The position numbers and the translations under genes were made by a program. Of a stretch of 64,000 bases of DNA, positions 16,724-25,424 are shown in pieces. Under the pieces are notes generated by a model. It saw only the letters and a list, made by a program, of their open reading frames with translations. It was not told the DNA's origin and ran no database searches. The DNA comes from CAZBBB01 sp964490005. Lineage in GTDB: Bacteria > Planctomycetota > B15-G4. The first letter of the stretch is position 1, and every line of letters begins with the position of its first letter. Location: the NCBI GenBank assembly GCA_964490005.1, contig CAZBBB010000006.1:1-64000 (forward strand). The letters are read 5' to 3'.

Positions 16724-18535
16724 CTGAGCACCTTCTGGAGGATCTTCCTCGCCGCGGCGCTCGCCACGGCGCTGGCGCTCGCGCTGGCGGGCGTGCTGGT
16801 GATCGAGCGCCTCGACAGCCTCCACCGGCGCCAGGCCGAAGCCGAACTCGTGGCGGCGACCTCGCTGCTGGCCGAGACCGCGGCGCCGGCGCTCGCGGCG
16901 CGCGACGGCCCGGCCCTCGAGGCGCTGACCCGTCGACTGCACGCCAGCGCGCCCCAACGGCGCGTCACGATCCTCGACGCCGAGGGCGTCGTGCTGGTCG
17001 ATTCGGCCGACCGCGCCCAACGCATGGGCCACCACGGTCTGCGTCCCGAGATCCGGGCCGCGCGCGGCGAGGAGGGCTTTCCGTCCGGCCCGGTGCTGCG
17101 CCGCAGCGCGACGCTCGGCATCGTCATGCTCTACGACGCGCGCGCGCTGCGCGACGCGAACGGCGCGCTGACGGGCTTCGTGCGCCTCGCGATCCCCGAG
17201 TCGGAGTGGATCGCGTATCGCGGCTCGCTGCGCGAGGCCGAGCTGCAGGCCGGCCTCGCGGCGCTGCTCGCGGCGGCGCTCGTCGCGGCGCTGCTCGCGC
17301 GCGGCATCGCGCAACCCATCGCGCGGCTGGCGGACTTCGCCCGCGGCGTGATGGAGGGGCGCGCCCCGGCGCCGCCGCCGGTCGGCGGGCCGCGCGACGT
17401 CGCCGCGCTCGGACGCGCGATGGCCGGCATGACCGAGCAACTGCAGCAGCGCGTCGAGCGCATCGCGCGCGACCAGGCGGCGCTGCAGGCGATCCTCGGC
17501 GGCATGGTCGAAGGCGTGCTCGCGGTCGACGCGCAGCGCCGCGTCGTGGAGTTGAACGCCGCGGCCTGCACGCTGCTCGGCGTGCCGCGCGCGCGGGCCG
17601 TGGGGCGGCCGGTCTGGGAGGTCTCGCGCGTGCCGGAGGTCGGCGACCTGCTCGAGCGCTGCCTCGCGCAGGGCGGCCCCGAGAGCGCCGACGCGGTGCT
17701 GCCGGCCGAGGGCGGCGACCGCCTGCTGCGCCTCACCGCCACGCCCATCCGCACCGAGGGAGCGGGGACGCAGGTCGGCGGCATCCTCGTGCTGCACGAC
17801 GTGACCGAGATGCGCCGGCTCGAGACCGTGCGGCGCGACTTCGTCACCAACGTGAGCCACGAACTCAAGACGCCGCTCACGGTGCTGCGCGGCTACCTCG
17901 AGATGCTCTCGGCCGAACCCGACCTGCCGCCCGCGCGCCGGGCGCACGCCCTGGCGCGGGCCTCGGAGAACGTCGAACGCATGGTCGCGATGGTGGCCGA
18001 CCTGCTCGCCCTGGCGCGGCTGGAGGCCGGCGCGGCGACGCTGCGGCGCACGCGCTTCGACCTGCGCACGCTGCTCACCGAGGCCCTCGCCGGCCTGGCC
18101 GGGACGGCCGCCGCCCGCGGCGTGGCCGTCGACGTCGAGGCCCCGCCGCAGCCGCTGACCTTCGAAGGCGACGAGCCGGCCCTGGCGGGCGCCGTCGCCA
18201 ACCTGCTCGACAACGCCATCAAGTACGGCCCGGCCGGCGGGCGCGTGCGACTGGCCCTGCAGCGCGTCGACGGCGAGGCCCGCGTGACGGTCGCCGACCA
18301 GGGCCCCGGGATCCCGCCCGCCGAGGTCGAGCGCATCTTCGAGCGCTTCTACCGCATCGACAAGGACCGCTCGCGCACGCTCGGGGGCACCGGCCTGGGG
18401 CTCTCGATCGTGCGCCACGCGGCGCTCACGCACGGCGGCACCGTCGAGGTACGATCGGCCCGCGGCGGCGGGAGCGAGTTCGTGCTGCGGCTGCCGCTCG
18501 ACCCTGCGGATGCCGCGTCGTCCGCGCCCCCCTGA
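16724..18535 (+). CDS. phoR: PhoR-type sensor histidine kinase, probable CTG start
   Basis: The 603-residue kinase senses phosphate status and phosphorylates PhoB. The order is: N-terminal membrane helix, extracytoplasmic region (about 45-165), second membrane helix (AALLAAALVAALLA), HAMP, PAS domain (about 250-355), HisKA with His379 in NVSHELKTPL, and HATPase_c with N, G1 (DQGPGIP) and G2 (GTGLGLS) boxes. The first helix is encoded only if translation starts upstream of the GTG at 16793. The best in-frame site is CTG at 16724 (reading STFWRIFL next), seven bases after GGAG at 16713-16716. No ATG, GTG or TTG in frame lies between that point and phoB. The stop is 12 bases before phoU. Confidence 0.85.
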   Translation: MSTFWRIFLAAALATALALALAGVLVIERLDSLHRRQAEAELVAATSLLAETAAPALAARDGPALEALTRRLHASAPQRRVTILDAEGVVLVDSADRAQRMGHHGLRPEIRAARGEEGFPSGPVLRRSATLGIVMLYDARALRDANGALTGFVRLAIPESEWIAYRGSLREAELQAGLAALLAAALVAALLARGIAQPIARLADFARGVMEGRAPAPPPVGGPRDVAALGRAMAGMTEQLQQRVERIARDQAALQAILGGMVEGVLAVDAQRRVVELNAAACTLLGVPRARAVGRPVWEVSRVPEVGDLLERCLAQGGPESADAVLPAEGGDRLLRLTATPIRTEGAGTQVGGILVLHDVTEMRRLETVRRDFVTNVSHELKTPLTVLRGYLEMLSAEPDLPPARRAHALARASENVERMVAMVADLLALARLEAGAATLRRTRFDLRTLLTEALAGLAGTAAARGVAVDVEAPPQPLTFEGDEPALAGAVANLLDNAIKYGPAGGRVRLALQRVDGEARVTVADQGPGIPPAEVERIFERFYRIDKDRSRTLGGTGLGLSIVRHAALTHGGTVEVRSARGGGSEFVLRLPLDPADAASSAPP

Positions 18536-18547
18536 TCACGCCCCGCC

Positions 18548-19234
18548 ATGACCCGCCCCCTCGACGACGAGTTGTCGCAGCTGCGCGAGCGCATCGTGCG
18601 CATGGGCGGCCTCGTCGAGGACGCGCTGGCCCGCGCCACGGCGGCGCTCGTGCGCCGGCAGCCCGAGCTGGCGCGCGCGGTCGCCGACGCCGACGACGCC
18701 ATCGACGCGCTCGAACTCGACATCGACGAGGAGTGCCTGCGCATCCTGGCGCTCTACCACCCGGTGGCCGGCGACCTGCGCTTCATCACCGCCGTGCTCA
18801 AGATCAACAACGACCTCGAGCGCATCGGCGATCTCGCCGCGAACCTCGCCGAGCGCGCCATCGACCTCGCCGAACAGCGCCCGCCCGCGGTGCGCCACCG
18901 CATCGACGAGATGGTCACGCTCGTGCGTGGCATGCTGCACGAGAGTCTCGAGGCGCTCGTGCACCGCGACGCGGTGCGGGCGCGCAACGTGCTGGCGGCC
19001 GATCGCCGCGTGAACACCATCCATCGCGAGCACTTCGCCGTGCTGCAGGAGTCGATGAAGAGCGGCCCCGAGGCCGTCGAGCCGGCCGTCGACCTGCTCT
19101 CCGCCAGCCGCCAGCTCGAGCGCATCGGCGACCAGGCCAAGAACATCGCCGAGGACGTGGTGTTCCTCGTCGAGGCGCAGGTCATCCGCCATGGCCGCGC
19201 GGCGCGGGCTCCCGACGCGGGCCGGCCGCGCTGA
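18548..19234 (+). CDS. phoU: Phosphate signalling protein PhoU
   Basis: The 228-residue product has the PhoU repeat twice. The first helical bundle has EEC-LRILALYHPVAGDLRF-I and LERIGDLAANLAERA, and the second has ELERIGDQAKNIAEDV-like residues near the C-terminus. PhoU is a peripheral metal-binding regulator that links the Pst phosphate importer to PhoR and restrains the regulon when phosphate is ample. It follows phoR closely and is probably in the same transcript. No pst genes lie in the window. Confidence 0.92.
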   Translation: MTRPLDDELSQLRERIVRMGGLVEDALARATAALVRRQPELARAVADADDAIDALELDIDEECLRILALYHPVAGDLRFITAVLKINNDLERIGDLAANLAERAIDLAEQRPPAVRHRIDEMVTLVRGMLHESLEALVHRDAVRARNVLAADRRVNTIHREHFAVLQESMKSGPEAVEPAVDLLSASRQLERIGDQAKNIAEDVVFLVEAQVIRHGRAARAPDAGRPR

Positions 19235-19274
19235 GGGCTCAAGGGCCGCCCGGCGCGCGGCCGAAGGAGCGGGG

Positions 19275-21107
19275 ATGCGCGCGCCCGCTCCCGGCCCTCA
19301 CGACGGCACCGCTCCCAGGCGCGGCCTGCGGCGCGGCGCGTGGCTGCTGGCGGCCTGGCTGCTGGCCTTCCCGCCCGCGGCTTCCGCGCAGGCCGACCCG
19401 GTCCTCGTCGAGGCCGTCTGGAACGGCGTGCCCGTCGTGGCCGGGCGGGTGCTCGTGCAGTTCCGGCCGGGCACGCCGGCCGCGACGCAGGCGGCGCGCC
19501 ACGCGCAGCTCGGCACGCAGCCGCTCGCCGCGCTGAGCCCGACGCTCTCGGTCGCGCGCCTGCCGCCCGCGCTCTCCCTCGGCGCCGCGCTGCAGCGCTA
19601 CGCCGCCCTGCCCGAGGTGCAGTTCGCGCAGCCCGACGTGCTGCACCGCGCGGTGCGCGCGCCGCCCGCTCCGCCCGGCAGCCTGATCCCCTCCGACACC
19701 AAGTGGTCCTCGCAGTGGCACCTGCCGAAGGTGCGCGCGCCGCAGGCCTGGGAGCTGTGGCACGGCGACGGGTCGGCGCTCGTCGCGATCCTCGACTCGG
19801 GCGTCGACGTCGACCACCCCGACCTCGACGACCACTTCGCCGGCGGCCTCGACACCTTCGCGGGCGACGGCGACCCCGACGACCTCGACGGCCACGGCAC
19901 GCACTGCTCGGGGCTGGCGGCCGCCGAGACCGACAATGCCAAGGGCGTGGCCGGCTCGGGCTGGGACGTGCGCTTCCTCGCCTATCGCTGCGGCAATACG
20001 AGCTTCCCCACGAGCGCGCTCGTGCCGGCCATCGCCGACGCGCGCGCCCGGGGCGCGCTCGTGCTCTCGATGAGCTGGGGCAGCACGTACAACGACCCGT
20101 CGATCGCCGCCGCGCTGCAGGCGGCCCACGCCGACGGCTGCCTGCTCGTCGCGGCGGCGGGCAACGACGGCGGCACGACGCCCTTCTACCCCGCCGCGCA
20201 CGCGTTCGTGCTGGGCGTGGGCGCGAGCACTGCGACCGACGCGCGCGCCTCCTTCTCGAACCACGGCGGCTGGGTCGACCTCGCGGCGCCGGGCGTCTCG
20301 CTCTACTCGACGGGCAAGAACAACACCTATCTCTACAGCAGCGGCACCTCGATGGCCTGCCCGCTCGTCGCCGGCGTGGCGACGATGCTCTACGGGCGGC
20401 TGCCCGGCGGGCGCAGCCCGGCCAACGCGGCGCTCGTGCGCAACGCGCTGCAGAGCAGCGCGGTGCCGGTGGGCAGCTGGGTCGCGCACGGCCGCCTCGA
20501 CGCGCGCGCCGCGCTCGAGACGCTGTTTCCCTTCGGGCCGCTCGCGATCGCGGGCGCGGCGCCGGCGAGCCTGCCGGCCCTCGCGCCGCCGGCGATCGCG
20601 CTCACGGGGAGCGGCTTCTTCGGCGTGACGAGCGCGCAGTTCGGCGGCGTGCCGGCGAGCTTCCACGCGAGCAGCGACGGCAGCGCCACGCTGCAGCCGG
20701 GGCCGGTCGCGATGCTCGGCCCGCAGAGCGTGCTACTCGCCTCCACGACCGGAGCGAGCGTCACGACGGATCTCGTCGTCAGCGCGACCTCGCCGCCGCG
20801 CCTGCTGCTGCCGGCCGCGCTCGACGTCGGGCAGTCCTTCGCCTTCCAGTTCGGCGGCGATCCCGGCCACGCCTGGCTGCTGCTCGTGGCGCTCGACCCG
20901 GCCACCTTCACGCTCAAGGGCTGGCCGATCCTCTCGCAGCACGCGGTGCTCGCGGCGGGCGCGCTGCACCCGTCCACGGGGCTCGCCTCGCTCGGCGCGA
21001 CGATTCCGCCGGTCGCGGCCGGCCTGACGTTCCACGCGCAGATCGTCACGCTCTCGGCCGGCCTCTCCGGGGCCAGCGCGCCGGTGAGCTGCACCGTCGC
21101 GCCGTAG
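19275..21107 (+). CDS. Secreted subtilisin-like serine protease (S8) with IPT-like and C-terminal tail domains
   Basis: The 610-residue protease starts at an ATG five bases after AAGGAG (19264-19269). A signal peptide (FPPAASAQA) and a propeptide of about 110 residues are followed by the S8 catalytic domain. The catalytic triad is Asp174 (ILDSGVDVDHPDL), His207 (GHGTHC) and Ser359 (GTSMACP), and the oxyanion Asn is in AAGNDGG. After about residue 420 comes an IPT/TIG-like beta-sandwich. A C-terminal domain of about 100 residues then resembles the tails of the DUF1028 and M28 proteins here. It is probably released or held at the surface and degrades protein. It stands alone downstream of phoU. 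Confidence 0.9.
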   Translation: MRAPAPGPHDGTAPRRGLRRGAWLLAAWLLAFPPAASAQADPVLVEAVWNGVPVVAGRVLVQFRPGTPAATQAARHAQLGTQPLAALSPTLSVARLPPALSLGAALQRYAALPEVQFAQPDVLHRAVRAPPAPPGSLIPSDTKWSSQWHLPKVRAPQAWELWHGDGSALVAILDSGVDVDHPDLDDHFAGGLDTFAGDGDPDDLDGHGTHCSGLAAAETDNAKGVAGSGWDVRFLAYRCGNTSFPTSALVPAIADARARGALVLSMSWGSTYNDPSIAAALQAAHADGCLLVAAAGNDGGTTPFYPAAHAFVLGVGASTATDARASFSNHGGWVDLAAPGVSLYSTGKNNTYLYSSGTSMACPLVAGVATMLYGRLPGGRSPANAALVRNALQSSAVPVGSWVAHGRLDARAALETLFPFGPLAIAGAAPASLPALAPPAIALTGSGFFGVTSAQFGGVPASFHASSDGSATLQPGPVAMLGPQSVLLASTTGASVTTDLVVSATSPPRLLLPAALDVGQSFAFQFGGDPGHAWLLLVALDPATFTLKGWPILSQHAVLAAGALHPSTGLASLGATIPPVAAGLTFHAQIVTLSAGLSGASAPVSCTVAP

Positions 21108-21123
21108 GGCGCCGCGCGCGCGA

Positions 21124-23736
21124 CTACGGCACGTCGGCGCGCAGGGCGTTGCTCAGCGCCACGCCGCACACGGCGGCCGTGTCGGCGATCGCGTACTGGA
21201 AGAACAGCTGCACGCCGGAGATGGCCGCCGGCCACGAGGTCCAGCCCAACTCCAGCGCTCCATCACCGTCGGTGGCGAGCAACCAGCGCGCGAGGCTCGG
21301 CAGCGGCACGAGCGTGCCGCACTTGAAGGGCGCAGGGGTGCTCTCCATCGACACGAACAGCATCGCCGGCGCGGAGCGCGCCGCGCCGAGCAGGCCGAGC
21401 GCTCCCGACGAACCCGCGAGCAGCGGCCCCTCGCCTGCCAGCTGCGGCGGACCCGCGACACCTGCCAGCGCCGCGCCCAGATCGGTCCAGATCGAGGCCG
21501 GCGACGGGCAGCCCCACCTGGCCAGGTGGCTGTCGTGCGAGTCGACGGCGCTCGTGAACTCGCCGCCCGCGATGAGTGCGTCCGCCGTTCCGTCGTCGAA
21601 GGTCGCCAGGGCGCGGACCGTGTCGTTCATGCCGTTGCCCAGCGGCGACCACGAGGCGCCGTCCCAGCGCGCGATCCAGTTGGCAGGCAGACCGTCGGCC
21701 TTCGTGAACGCACCGGCCGCGTAGAGGCTCATCGCGACGCCCTGGCCGTGGCTCGCGAGTGCGCGAACCGCGCCGTTCAGGCCACCGCCCAGACTCGACC
21801 AGGAGGCGCCGTCCCACTTGGCGATGCCCGCCGCGCTCACGCCGCCGGCCAGCGCGAACTCTCCGCCTGCGTAGAGCGCCGGCCCGTCGCCCGCATCGTG
21901 ATCGGCCAGCGCGGACACCTCGCCTTCGATGCCCGCACCGAGGCCGACCCATCGCGCGCCGTCCCACTTCGCGACGCCCCTTGCCGGCACTCCTCCGGCG
22001 AGCGTGAAGCTGCCGCCCGCGAAGAGTGCCGCACCGCTGCCGTCATCGTGGACCGCCAGCGCGCGCACCGTGCCGTTCAGGCCGTCGCCCAGGGGCAGCC
22101 AGGTCGATCCGTCCCAGCGCGCGATGCGGTCTGCGAGCTGGTTGCCGGCCTTCGTGAACGCGCCGCCGACGTAGAGCGCCTCGCCCGAGCCGTCATCGAA
22201 GACCGACAGGGCGTGGACCTCTCCGTTCGTTCCACCGGAGAGCGCCTTCCATTCCGTACCGTTCCAGCGCCCCACGAACTTCAGCGTCTGGCCACCGCCG
22301 ATGTAGAACCGCCCTCCGGCGTGGAGTCTCGGACCGTTGCCGGAGTCGAACGTGGCGAGCGCGCGGACGACGTCCCCCAGGCCGGCGCCGAAGGGCGCCC
22401 ACGACGAACCGTCCAGCATCGCGATGCGCTTGGCCGCCACGCCGCCCGCCACCGTGAAGTCGCCGGCGGCGACGAGTCGCGGTCCGGCCCCCGTGTCCAG
22501 GACGCCCAGGGCGTGCACGCTGCCGTTGAATCCCTTCCCGAGCGCCGACCATGTCGACCCCGACCACCTCGCGATGCGCGGCGCGTCGAGCCCACCCGCC
22601 GTGGTGAAACTGCCGCCGACGTACAGCACGCGCTCCCCACCCTCTTCGAACACGGTCATGGCCGAGGCGCTCGAGAACGGTTGTCCGACGCCCGAGCCCG
22701 CGGCCGACCAGGCCGTGCCGTCCCACAAGGCCACGTTGTTCACGGCCGCCGACCCGGCCGTGCCGAAGCTGCCGCCCACGTACAGCGCCTCGCCGGGCCC
22801 TCCCCCTCCGAACACGGCGAGGCTGCTGACGTAGGAGGAGCCGCTGCCCACGCCGCCTCCCACGGGCTCCCAAGCCGTGCCGCTCCACGCGGCGATGCGC
22901 GCGGCAGGCAGATCGCCGGCCGTCGTGAAGTGTCCACCGGCGAAGAGTCTCGGCCCTGATCCGTCGTCATGCACCGCCAACGCGAGCACGTGGGCGTTCA
23001 TGCCGTCCCCCAGCGCGCTCCAGCGCGCCCCGTCCCACTGCGCCACGCGCGTGGCGGGAGTGCCGTCCACGGCCGTGAAACTGCCGCCGGCGTACAACAC
23101 CTTCGCGCCGCCCTGCTCGCCGACCGCGAGCGCGTAGACCGGGCCGTCGGCGCCGCCGCCCAGCGCGGCCCACGACGAGCCGTCCCACAGCGCGATGCGC
23201 TCGAGGGACTGCTGGCCCGCCATCGTGAAGGAGCCGCCCGCGACGAGGACCGTTCCCTGGTCGGTGTCGAAGGCGGTCAACGACGACACGGTCGCGTTCA
23301 GGCCGGAGCCGACGCGTGACCACTGTTCGCCGTCCCAACGCGCCACGTTGGTCGCGGCGAGACCACCGGCGCTCGAGAAGGATCCACCGACGTAGAGCGC
23401 CGGCCCGCGACCATCGTCGAACACGGCGAGCGCGGAGACGAAACCCTCGATGCCCTCGCCGAGCGCCGACCAGACCTCGCCGTCCCACTTGGCGATGCGT
23501 CGCGCGTCCACCCCACCGGCGTGATCGAAGAACCCGCCCAGGAACACGGCGGGCCCCGTGCCGTCATCGAAGACCGCCAGCGCCGAGACCGACTGATCCA
23601 GGCCGGGCGCCTCACCGAAGGTCGGGATCCACTGCGGCGGGCAGGCGTCGAGCTGCGCGCCGAGCGGCGCGGCCACGAGCAGCACCATGACGAGCCCCAG
23701 GAGCGCCGGACCAGCAGATCGAACGCCGCGATCCAT
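21124..23736 (-). CDS. Secreted 14-repeat beta-propeller protein A
   Basis: The 870-residue product has a signal peptide (VAAPLGAQ) and then 14 tandem repeats of about 50 residues. Each has the form alternating hydrophobic strand (V-x-A-L-A-V-x-D-D-G), G-P-x-L-x-x-G-G-x-F, A-x-x-I-A-x-W-D-G and W-x-x-L-G-x-G. A repeat would make one blade, so 14 would give two seven-bladed propellers, although a single large solenoid cannot be excluded. The last 120 residues are the shared tail domain ending SNALRADVP. The repeat type is common in planctomycete secreted proteins of unknown role. It is paralogous to the protein at 25425-28085. Confidence 0.8.
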   Translation of the reverse strand: MDRGVRSAGPALLGLVMVLLVAAPLGAQLDACPPQWIPTFGEAPGLDQSVSALAVFDDGTGPAVFLGGFFDHAGGVDARRIAKWDGEVWSALGEGIEGFVSALAVFDDGRGPALYVGGSFSSAGGLAATNVARWDGEQWSRVGSGLNATVSSLTAFDTDQGTVLVAGGSFTMAGQQSLERIALWDGSSWAALGGGADGPVYALAVGEQGGAKVLYAGGSFTAVDGTPATRVAQWDGARWSALGDGMNAHVLALAVHDDGSGPRLFAGGHFTTAGDLPAARIAAWSGTAWEPVGGGVGSGSSYVSSLAVFGGGGPGEALYVGGSFGTAGSAAVNNVALWDGTAWSAAGSGVGQPFSSASAMTVFEEGGERVLYVGGSFTTAGGLDAPRIARWSGSTWSALGKGFNGSVHALGVLDTGAGPRLVAAGDFTVAGGVAAKRIAMLDGSSWAPFGAGLGDVVRALATFDSGNGPRLHAGGRFYIGGGQTLKFVGRWNGTEWKALSGGTNGEVHALSVFDDGSGEALYVGGAFTKAGNQLADRIARWDGSTWLPLGDGLNGTVRALAVHDDGSGAALFAGGSFTLAGGVPARGVAKWDGARWVGLGAGIEGEVSALADHDAGDGPALYAGGEFALAGGVSAAGIAKWDGASWSSLGGGLNGAVRALASHGQGVAMSLYAAGAFTKADGLPANWIARWDGASWSPLGNGMNDTVRALATFDDGTADALIAGGEFTSAVDSHDSHLARWGCPSPASIWTDLGAALAGVAGPPQLAGEGPLLAGSSGALGLLGAARSAPAMLFVSMESTPAPFKCGTLVPLPSLARWLLATDGDGALELGWTSWPAAISGVQLFFQYAIADTAAVCGVALSNALRADVP
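21510..23610 (-). repeat. 14 tandem coding repeats of about 150 bases
   Basis: These are the 50-codon units of propeller protein A. They have diverged at the DNA level but keep the W-D-G and A-G-G codon clusters at regular spacing, which is visible as recurring CCGTCCCA and GCCGCC on the plus strand. Confidence 0.75.
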
Positions 23737-23807
23737 GCTCGACCTCAGCTCATGAGCAGGGGCACCCTCCCGCAGGCTGCCGAGTCTCGATCGCCGCGCG
23801 CGGCCCG

Positions 23808-25316
23808 TCAAGGCACGACGTCGAAGCCCGCGGCGTTGCTCGGGAGCTTGGTGCCGGACAGCGCGACGGCGGCGAAGTCGAAGCGCAGGCCGACGGCGGC
23901 CGACAGCAGGCCGCTCGGCGCGCTGAAGCTCGCCAGCGCGCGCCCGTTCCCGTCGAGCGCGCCGACGAAGCCGGGCAGCAGCGGCGGACCCGCGGCGCCC
24001 AGGATCAGGTGCGTGACGGCGTCGACGTTGAGCGGCAGCAGCCCGCCGCCGAGCGGCACGCCCGGCGCCGTTCCCGAGACGCCGCCGAGCAGCAGATAGG
24101 CCGCGCCGGCGGCGCCCGTGCCGTAGTCGATCGTGAAGGGCACGCTGCCGCCGCCGCCCGCCGGCAGCGCAGCTTGGCCCGCGTGCAGCGTGGACGGCGG
24201 ATCGAGGTCCAGCGCGAGCGGCGGATACAGGGTGGCGCTCACGGTGCCGTCGCTCGCGACGATCGAGAGCTGCTCGAGGCCGCTCGTCGTGCCGGCCGTG
24301 ACGGCGAAGGTGTAGCTGCCGTTGCCGAGATCGCTGACCGCGCCGACCGTGACGAGGCCGGCCAGGGGCGTCACGCCCAGGCTCGCGCCGCCCGCGGCCA
24401 GGGGCAGGCCCTCGACGTCGATCAGCTTCACCGTCACGAGCGTCTGCGTCCGGCCGTCGGCGGGCAGCGCGCCCGCGGCCGCGCTCTTGCTGCTCAGGAT
24501 GTGGTCGGGTCGCCCCGCCAGCCCCGCGCGCCAGAGCGCGTACTGCTGCTGCAGCACGAGGACCGGATCGGGGTCGGCGCTCGTCCCGGGGAAGTTCAGG
24601 TCGAGGTAGTAGCTGCCGGTGACGCAACCCAGCGCGCCGGTGCAGGTGCCGTCGACGTCGCCGATGCGCGCGACGAGCACCGTGCCCGTGTGCGCCGACT
24701 TGCTGAACCCGGGCGGCGGCACGCCGCAGGAGGTCGGCTGCGACACGCTGCACGAGCAGCGCCCGTCGCCGCCGAGCGCGCGCGCCGCCTCCATCGCCGC
24801 CATGAGCTTCTGGGACAGGTCGCCCGGCGTGCTCAGCAGAGCGTCGCGCGCGGCCGTGACGACGGCGTTGCCGACGAGCACGTTGCCCTGGATCGCGTAG
24901 CGCAGCGTGCCGTTGCTGTTCGCCAGCCCGTGCTTGGCGATGCCGGCGCCCGTGCCGGTGAAGGTGACGGGCGCATGCGCCATGTCGACGATGCCGTACT
25001 GCCGCGCCTGCGGCGCCTGCACGGTGGCGAGCACGCTCGCGAGGATGTCGGCCGGCGCGCTGCCCGCGTGCAGGCCGTTCCACATCAGGGTGCGCGCGAC
25101 CGCGCCGGTGTCGATGGCCGACTGCGCCGCGCCGCCGCCCTTGCCCACGACGATCAGCGGCACCGCGACCTGGATGTCGAAGCCCGACAGGCAGGTCGCC
25201 GTGCCGACCGCCACTTCGCCCGTCGCCGTGTTCACGACCACGATCGACCAGGTCGCGCGCGCCGGCGCGACGACGGACAGCGCAACCAAGGTCACGATCG
25301 TCATGCGCAGCAGCAT
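23808..25316 (-). CDS. Exported DUF1028 (Ntn-hydrolase-like) protein with Ig-like and tail domains
   Basis: The 502-residue product starts at the ATG at 25316 (GGAG upstream). It has a signal peptide ending A-P-A-R-A, followed directly by TWSIVVVN, which is the start of the DUF1028 domain (to about residue 260). The domain keeps T-G-E-V-A-V-G-T-A, Q-x-A-I-D-T-G-like and Y-G-I-V-D segments. Homologues are usually cytosolic and begin Met-Thr; here signal peptidase could expose the Thr. A Cys-rich insert (RCSCSVSQPTSCG) is odd. An Ig-like domain and a C-terminal tail like those of the subtilase and M28 proteins follow. The DUF1028 substrate is unknown. It lies between the two propeller genes. 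Confidence 0.75.
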   Translation of the reverse strand: MLLRMTIVTLVALSVVAPARATWSIVVVNTATGEVAVGTATCLSGFDIQVAVPLIVVGKGGGAAQSAIDTGAVARTLMWNGLHAGSAPADILASVLATVQAPQARQYGIVDMAHAPVTFTGTGAGIAKHGLANSNGTLRYAIQGNVLVGNAVVTAARDALLSTPGDLSQKLMAAMEAARALGGDGRCSCSVSQPTSCGVPPPGFSKSAHTGTVLVARIGDVDGTCTGALGCVTGSYYLDLNFPGTSADPDPVLVLQQQYALWRAGLAGRPDHILSSKSAAAGALPADGRTQTLVTVKLIDVEGLPLAAGGASLGVTPLAGLVTVGAVSDLGNGSYTFAVTAGTTSGLEQLSIVASDGTVSATLYPPLALDLDPPSTLHAGQAALPAGGGGSVPFTIDYGTGAAGAAYLLLGGVSGTAPGVPLGGGLLPLNVDAVTHLILGAAGPPLLPGFVGALDGNGRALASFSAPSGLLSAAVGLRFDFAAVALSGTKLPSNAAGFDVVP

Positions 25317-25424
25317 GGCAGGAGCTCCGCGGGGCACCCCACGGTACGCGGGATGTCTCGAACTGCCTACGGCCTGGGGGGCGAGCGCGCCCCTGCGCCC
25401 GAGACTGCGGGCCGCCAGCGCCCG

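Noticed and set aside
16793..16795. GTG at 16793 as start of phoR
   Set aside because: It would cut off most of the first membrane helix and has no ribosome-binding site; the frame continues upstream with a clear hydrophobic segment.
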